64,000 bases of DNA from Akkermansia muciniphila (GTDB lineage: Bacteria; Verrucomicrobiota; Verrucomicrobiia; Verrucomicrobiales; V1-33): assembly GCA_943333275.1 (NCBI GenBank), contig CALQSQ010000006.1, positions 17,516-81,515 on the forward strand, in the 5' to 3' direction. The notes under the pieces were generated by a model. It was not told where the DNA came from and did not search any database. It worked only from the letters and a program-made list of their open reading frames with translations. A program made the position numbers and the translations under genes. Positions 60,188-64,000 of the stretch are shown here, in pieces (position 1 is the stretch's first letter; each line of letters begins with the position of its first letter).

Positions 60188-60850
60188 ATGCAACCCCACC
60201 CTCCACCTATCTTTGAAGAATGTTCGCTGGAGCGCGCCAGTCCTGAAATGATGGACCGATTCTGGTCGGTGGGCTGGCGGCACTTTGGGACGGAGTTTTT
60301 TCGTTACAGTTTGTCCTTCAACGAGCACGGGCAGCAGACGATTCAACCCCTGCGCATTGACCTCAGCCGGTTTGTGGCCAGCAAAAGCCAGCGGCGGGTG
60401 TTGCGAAGGAATGCCGATCTGGAGGTTCGCTTCGTGCCGGCGAGCCTGCATCCGCGGGTCTGTGAAATGTTTCAGCAGCACAAGCAGCGGTTCACGTTCA
60501 ACGTGCCGGACCATCTGCGGGATTTTCTGGGGGATCGCCCCGGGCAGCTGATTCCGTGTTGGGAATGCCAGGTCTGGCAGGCTGAGGAATTGGTGGCGGC
60601 GAGTTTTATGGAAAGCTCGAAGACGGCGGTCTCCAGCGTTTACGGGCTTTTTGATCCGGCGCAGAGCAGCCGCAGTCTGGGCATTTTCACGATGCTCATG
60701 GAAATCGACTACGGGATCCGGCATGGACTGGATTATTTATATTCCGGCTACGCCACGCGCGAGCCCAGCCACTACGACTATAAGAAAAAATTCGCCGGGT
60801 TGGAGATTTACGATTGGGCGACGGGGCGGTGGGTGCCCGATGGGGTCTGA
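60188..60850 (+). CDS. Ate1/Bpt-like aminoacyl-tRNA-protein transferase, N-terminal Cys region absent
   Basis: This 220-residue protein has the GNAT-like catalytic region of arginyl/leucyl-tRNA-protein transferases: SKSQRRVLRRNADLEV, PRVCEMFQQHKQRF, SVYGLFDPAQSSRSLGIFTMLMEIDYGIRHGLDYLYSGYATREPSHYDYKKKFAGLEIYDW. These motifs are close to bacterial Bpt. The N-terminus (EECSLERASPEMMDRFWSVGWRHFG) is short and lacks the CxxC-type cysteines that bind iron-sulfur or zinc in most members. The family attaches amino acids to protein N-termini for the N-degron pathway. Loss of the Cys region suggests altered substrate or regulation. The start at 60188 is tentative; 60248 is an alternative. Confidence 0.72.
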   Translation: MQPHPPPIFEECSLERASPEMMDRFWSVGWRHFGTEFFRYSLSFNEHGQQTIQPLRIDLSRFVASKSQRRVLRRNADLEVRFVPASLHPRVCEMFQQHKQRFTFNVPDHLRDFLGDRPGQLIPCWECQVWQAEELVAASFMESSKTAVSSVYGLFDPAQSSRSLGIFTMLMEIDYGIRHGLDYLYSGYATREPSHYDYKKKFAGLEIYDWATGRWVPDGV

Positions 60851-60859
60851 AAATGACAA

Positions 60860-60891
60860 CGCCTGCTCTCCGTGGGGACGGAGAACAGGCG
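60860..60891 (-). terminator. Intrinsic terminator of the fasciclin gene
   Basis: CGCCTGCTCTCCGT and ACGGAGAACAGGCG form a 14-base stem with one mismatch around a GGGG loop, between two convergent genes. On the minus strand it is followed by TTGTCATTTTC, a T-rich tail, so it fits termination of the fasciclin gene (60928-61416). It may also stop the Ate1-like transcript. Confidence 0.75.
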
Positions 60892-60927
60892 TGCCATGGG
60901 GATCGCATGGATCCGGGGGGGTAACAA

Positions 60928-61416
60928 TTATTTGGCGGGAGGGAGGATTACGGAATCGATGACGTGGATGACGCCGTTTTTGCAAGCGATGTCGGTCGCA
61001 GTCACGGTCGCGGCATCGATTTTGACGGTCTTGCCGTCCACGGTGACTTTGGCGTCATTGCCGCTGACCATTTTGACGGCACCGGCTTTGACATCTTTGG
61101 CCATGACCTTGGCACCGACGACATGATAGGTGAGGATGCTGACGAGCTTCGCCTTGTTCTCAGGCTTCAGCAGGTCTTCCACCGTTCCCTTGGGCAATTT
61201 GGCAAATGCCGCATTGGTGGGGGCGAAGACGGTGAACGGACCGGCACCGGTGAGCGTGTCCACAAGTCCGGCAGCCTTGACGGCTGCGACGAGCGTGGAG
61301 AAGTCGGGATTACCCGCGGCCACTTCCACGATGGTCTTGGAGTCCTCGGCGCGGAGGGAGGTGACGGAGGAGGTGAGGGTGGCGGCGGCCACCAGGAGGG
61401 AGGTCAGGAGTTTCAT
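60928..61416 (-). CDS. Exported fasciclin (FAS1) domain protein
   Basis: This 162-residue protein has a signal peptide (about 1-23, ending SLRA) and a single FAS1 domain: [37 protein letters not shown], the helix [25 protein letters not shown] (YHVVG motif), and [12 protein letters not shown] at the end. FAS1 domains mediate adhesion at the cell surface. The length is that of a typical secreted single-domain bacterial protein. I chose the ATG at 61416 (MKLLTSLL); the longer reading runs through unrelated upstream sequence. It ends in front of a good terminator. Confidence 0.95.
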   Translation of the reverse strand: MKLLTSLLVAAATLTSSVTSLRAEDSKTIVEVAAGNPDFSTLVAAVKAAGLVDTLTGAGPFTVFAPTNAAFAKLPKGTVEDLLKPENKAKLVSILTYHVVGAKVMAKDVKAGAVKMVSGNDAKVTVDGKTVKIDAATVTATDIACKNGVIHVIDSVILPPAK

Positions 61417-61645
61417 AGGGAGTTGTTGTTTTTGTTTGGGGTTGTTTGCCGGCATGTTACTGAACACGCGGCGATGTGTGAACGCCGGGTCCCCCCGGGC
61501 AGGATGCAAGGCGTGGCTGGAAAAGTTTGCCGTAAAAACGTGCAAGTTCGGGGCATCCGGCTTTTTGCCGCCGCGGCATCAGCCCTGGTAATTTCCCGCG
61601 CCTTTTCACTTGGCAGCGCCGGGAGATGCGGCAGAACTGCTGGAT

Positions 61646-62680
61646 ATGAAAGCCCTGACCCTGACCGCGTATAATGAATTTTCCTTCGGTGATGTTTCCA
61701 ATCCCCGGCCCGGCCCGGAGGATCTGCTGATCGAAGTCAAAGCTTGCGGAATCTGCGGCAGCGATGTGCATGGCATGGACGGCAGCACCGGGCGCCGGAT
61801 TCCCCCGGTGATCATGGGGCATGAAGCTGCGGGTGTGGTGCGGGAAATCGGCGCATCCGTTCAAGGAAAATGGACGGTGGGGCAGCGCGTGACCTTCGAT
61901 TCCACGCTCTTTTGTGGGAAATGCCGCTATTGTGCGGAGGGGCTGGTGAATCTTTGCCAGGACCGCCGGATCCTGGGGGTGAGTTGCCAGGAGTATCGGC
62001 AAAATGGGGCCTTCGCGGAGTTGGTGCTTGTGCCCGAGCGGTCGATCGTGGCCGTTCCCGACAAGGTCAGCTTTGAGGAGGCGGTCTTCGTGGAGCCCAC
62101 CGCCGTCGCCCTGCATGGAGTGCGGCGGGCGCAGGTGGTGCCGGGGGATGTGGCGCTGGTTGTTGGCACAGGCATCATTGGACTGCTGACGATCCAGGCG
62201 CTCAAAGCCGCCGGGTGCTCGAAAGTTTACGCCGCAGACATCAATCCCAAACGCCTCGAACTGGCCCGGGAACTCGGCGCGGATGAAACTTTTTCCGTGA
62301 AGGACGGCGGCGTCCGTGAAGCAATGCTGGAACGAACCGGCGGAGAAGGTGTGGACGTGGCGATCGACTGCGTAGGGATCGGCCCGGTCGTGGATTTGGT
62401 GATCACGTCGGTGCGCAAGGGCGGACGCGTCGGGTTGATTGGCAACCTGGCTCCGCGTTGTGAATTTCCCCTCCAGGCCGTCGTCACGCGCGAACTTTCC
62501 CTTTTCGGAAGTTGTTCCTCCGCCGGGGAATACCCCCAGGCTCTCGAGGAAATAGCCGCCGGTCGCATCAAGGTGAAGCCCCTGACCAGCGCCGTCGCAC
62601 CGCTGGCGGAGGGCTCAGACTGGTTCCACCGACTCCACGGTGGTAAGGAGGACTTGATAAAAGTCATCCTGACTCCTTAA
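61646..62680 (+). CDS. Zinc-dependent alcohol/polyol dehydrogenase (MDR family)
   Basis: This 344-residue medium-chain dehydrogenase has the catalytic zinc ligands in KACGICGSDVHG and MGHEAAGVV, a structural zinc loop with four cysteines (FCGKCRYCAEGLVNLC), and the Rossmann motif VVGTGIIGLLTIQAL followed by ADINPKRLELARELGAD, where the Asp favours NAD. It resembles sorbitol, threonine and galactitol dehydrogenases. Substrate is most likely a polyol or sugar alcohol. Zinc ligands are complete. I chose the ATG at 61646 (MKALTLT); the earlier reading adds an unrelated N-terminus. It stands alone. Confidence 0.94.
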   Translation: MKALTLTAYNEFSFGDVSNPRPGPEDLLIEVKACGICGSDVHGMDGSTGRRIPPVIMGHEAAGVVREIGASVQGKWTVGQRVTFDSTLFCGKCRYCAEGLVNLCQDRRILGVSCQEYRQNGAFAELVLVPERSIVAVPDKVSFEEAVFVEPTAVALHGVRRAQVVPGDVALVVGTGIIGLLTIQALKAAGCSKVYAADINPKRLELARELGADETFSVKDGGVREAMLERTGGEGVDVAIDCVGIGPVVDLVITSVRKGGRVGLIGNLAPRCEFPLQAVVTRELSLFGSCSSAGEYPQALEEIAAGRIKVKPLTSAVAPLAEGSDWFHRLHGGKEDLIKVILTP

Positions 62681-62860
62681 GGTGCTAAAAAGAATATTTG
62701 CAATAATTGAATTATGAGCGAAATTGGCTTGCAGGTTTGCATGCCGATTGCTCATTGGAGCCATGAGAAATTTTCATTTCACTTGGACCCCATCCTCTCT
62801 GAAAGGCAAATCTCCCACTACAGCAACCTAAACCACTAAACTAACTACTACTCATTACCC

Positions 62861-63610
62861 ATGAAATTAACTGCATTCCTCGCTACCTTCGCCCTGGCTG
62901 GTTCTGCCCTGGCTGGAACTTCGACAGCTGGCGCCGGCAAAGCCGCCTGCTGCCCTCCGATGCCCACCGCTGACGAGCTCCTCGGCTTCACCCTCAGCAC
63001 CGGATATGACTCCGCCTACCTCTTCCACGGCACCGACGTGGGTGACAACCTGATCTGGCAGAAGCTGGAATTCTCCAAGCAGATCAACGACAAGCTCTCC
63101 GTGAACATCGGTGAGTGGTACGGCCACCTCTTCGACTACGAGTACAACGAACTCGACATCTACGGCGGTGTCCGTTACAACGCCGGTCCCGTCAATGTGA
63201 CCGCAGGCTTCACTTGGTACCACTACTTCGAAGGATCCTCCCTCGACAACCAGTATGAGCCCTTCCTGAGCATCTCCACGAACAATCTGCCCGTGGACCT
63301 CTACGTCACCTACTTCTACGATTTTGAAGTCGACGGCACCTACCTCGAAGCCGGCGTCTCCAAGACCCTCAAGCTCAATGACAAAGTCAGCCTCGTGGCT
63401 TCCGCCAACGTCGGCTACAACCTGGGATACAACACCAACGAAGACGGTTGGAACCACGTCGGTGTCCGCGTCGGTCTGCCGATCGCGCTCACCAAGAACG
63501 CCACCCTGACCCCCTACATCGCTGGTAACTTCGCTCTGGACGCCACCGAAGGCTACTTTGCCGAAGACGACCTCCTCGTCGGCGGCATTGCCCTGGACGT
63601 GAAGTTCTAA
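62861..63610 (+). CDS. Outer-membrane beta-barrel protein (TorF-like putative porin)
   Basis: This 249-residue exported protein has a signal peptide (about 1-18, ending GSALA), a Cys-Cys near the mature N-terminus (KAACCPP), and then about ten amphipathic strands typical of a small outer-membrane barrel, such as LGFTLSTGYDSAYLFHGTDVG, NIGEWYGHLFDYEYNELDIYGGVRYN and LFLDDLL-like turns. The C-terminus ends in Phe (ALDVKF), the usual outer-membrane assembly signal. The opening resembles the TorF family of putative porins. It probably forms a channel. The 5' region is long (about 180 bases after the dehydrogenase) but I cannot fix a promoter there. Confidence 0.8.
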   Translation: MKLTAFLATFALAGSALAGTSTAGAGKAACCPPMPTADELLGFTLSTGYDSAYLFHGTDVGDNLIWQKLEFSKQINDKLSVNIGEWYGHLFDYEYNELDIYGGVRYNAGPVNVTAGFTWYHYFEGSSLDNQYEPFLSISTNNLPVDLYVTYFYDFEVDGTYLEAGVSKTLKLNDKVSLVASANVGYNLGYNTNEDGWNHVGVRVGLPIALTKNATLTPYIAGNFALDATEGYFAEDDLLVGGIALDVKF

Positions 63611-63633
63611 GATCCCATTTGTTAGGTTAAGAG

Positions 63634-63665
63634 AAACCCGTCCGGCTGTGGTGCCGGGCGGGTTT
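63634..63665 (+). terminator. Intrinsic terminator of the outer-membrane barrel gene
   Basis: AAACCCGTCCGGC and GCCGGGCGGGTTT form a 13-base stem with one mismatch around a six-base loop, followed by TTTCTTTT. It lies 23 bases after the stop codon. Confidence 0.92.
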
Positions 63666-64000
63666 TTTCTTTTGATGAACAATTTTCCAGTGCCCGGCCT
63701 ACCTGGGACTGGAAATCATTTCACACACTGCTGGGCCGCGATTGAAGTAAATACTGTCACGAGAGACATCGTCACCTGATTTGGACGAAAATGATCCATG
63801 ACAGACGTGTTGCGCAGAGCTTGAAATCATCTCCACCAAACCCTTCAGATAGAGCCTGTCCCAATGGCATTGGAAGGCCGTTGTAGCTGGGCTTCCGCGT
63901 GGAAATAAATGAGGCATGAAGACGCAAAATGCGCCCCATGCCTCAAATTCGTGGTCTATGATTGAGTTCTCACACAACAGCCACAGTCACGAATGTCCGC
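63666..64000. other. Window-end region with no recognisable gene
   Basis: No gene is seen in the last 335 bases. GAGGCATG (63911-63918) and CATGCCTC (63937-63944) form an inverted repeat around an 18-base spacer. The word GAAATCAT occurs twice (about 63710 and 63820). A 92-codon minus-strand frame exists, but it has no family-like sequence. A gene could begin beyond the window. Confidence 0.4.

Noticed and set aside
63699..63977. 92-codon minus-strand frame at the window end
   Set aside because: No recognisable sequence, no promoter or ribosome-binding site that I can see.

Overview
The window looks like chromosomal DNA of a Verrucomicrobiota bacterium, probably of the Verrucomicrobiales. 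This is inferred from gene families, not from rRNA. The evidence is PEP-CTERM surface proteins, a DPVGYV-type (TIGR02597-like) exported protein, a Tat-exported Gfo/Idh/MocA oxidoreductase, an SGNH-DUF1080 fusion, Uma2 proteins, and a pseudopilin/PilM/secretin locus laid out like the Amuc_1098-1102 region of Akkermansia. GC is high, with strongly C-ending codons in many genes. I see no phage, no intact insertion sequence and no CRISPR array.

Left part (0-27.6 kb). A Uma2 protein and a UvrD/PcrA helicase come first. A cobalamin riboswitch (about 2775-2950) then heads a three-gene, ATGA-overlapping operon of exported proteins (3019-7894). Two of these share the same FEN...GFDLDA domain, and one of them also has a propeller-like middle; the set looks like a surface B12-capture module. 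Next come a glycosyltransferase and an exported lactonase-fold protein, an M13 peptidase, and an inorganic-carbon unit: a small winged-helix regulator divergent from sbtA and a lipoprotein beta-carbonic anhydrase, with a perfect 12+12 bp palindrome between them. Three tandem paralogous TPR-like lipoproteins follow, each with its own promoter placed so close to the ATG that the mRNA should be leaderless. Then come a C-poor spacer with a G-quadruplex motif, an unknown protein, a 305-bp MITE-like palindromic element, two small membrane proteins, an M20 dipeptidase, an unknown membrane-anchored gene pair, a second Uma2 protein, an adenylating-enzyme-like protein, a beta-helix protein, an EVE protein and a UTP-sugar uridylyltransferase.

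Centre (27.8-37 kb). A nine-gene operon encodes five pseudopilin-type proteins (G, H, I, J, K), a PilM/GspL-like ATPase-fold protein, a PilO/GspM-like protein, a PilP-like periplasmic protein and a secretin. No assembly ATPase, platform protein or prepilin peptidase is present, so they must be encoded elsewhere.

Right part (37-64 kb). A DPVGYV-type exported protein and a tandem pair of PEP-CTERM paralogues end at a strong terminator. After them come an exported thioredoxin-like/TPR protein without a CxxC, the carbohydrate-related exported genes (oxidoreductase, SGNH-DUF1080, SASA esterase), a small exported gene with a frame-shifting 3' duplication, a Fur-family regulator, a coiled-coil membrane protein, tRNA-Leu(UAA), folP, an amidase, an RND efflux pair, a lipoprotein, an ABC ATPase, ybaB and an EEP-family membrane phosphatase/nuclease. 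A full-length RapA homologue has lost the ATPase motifs. The window ends with an Ate1/Bpt-like transferase, a fasciclin protein, a zinc alcohol dehydrogenase and an outer-membrane barrel.

The strongest candidates for new biology are the B12-riboswitch surface operon, the ATPase-dead RapA, the palindrome-controlled sbtA/carbonic anhydrase unit, and the triplicated lipoproteins with leaderless promoters.
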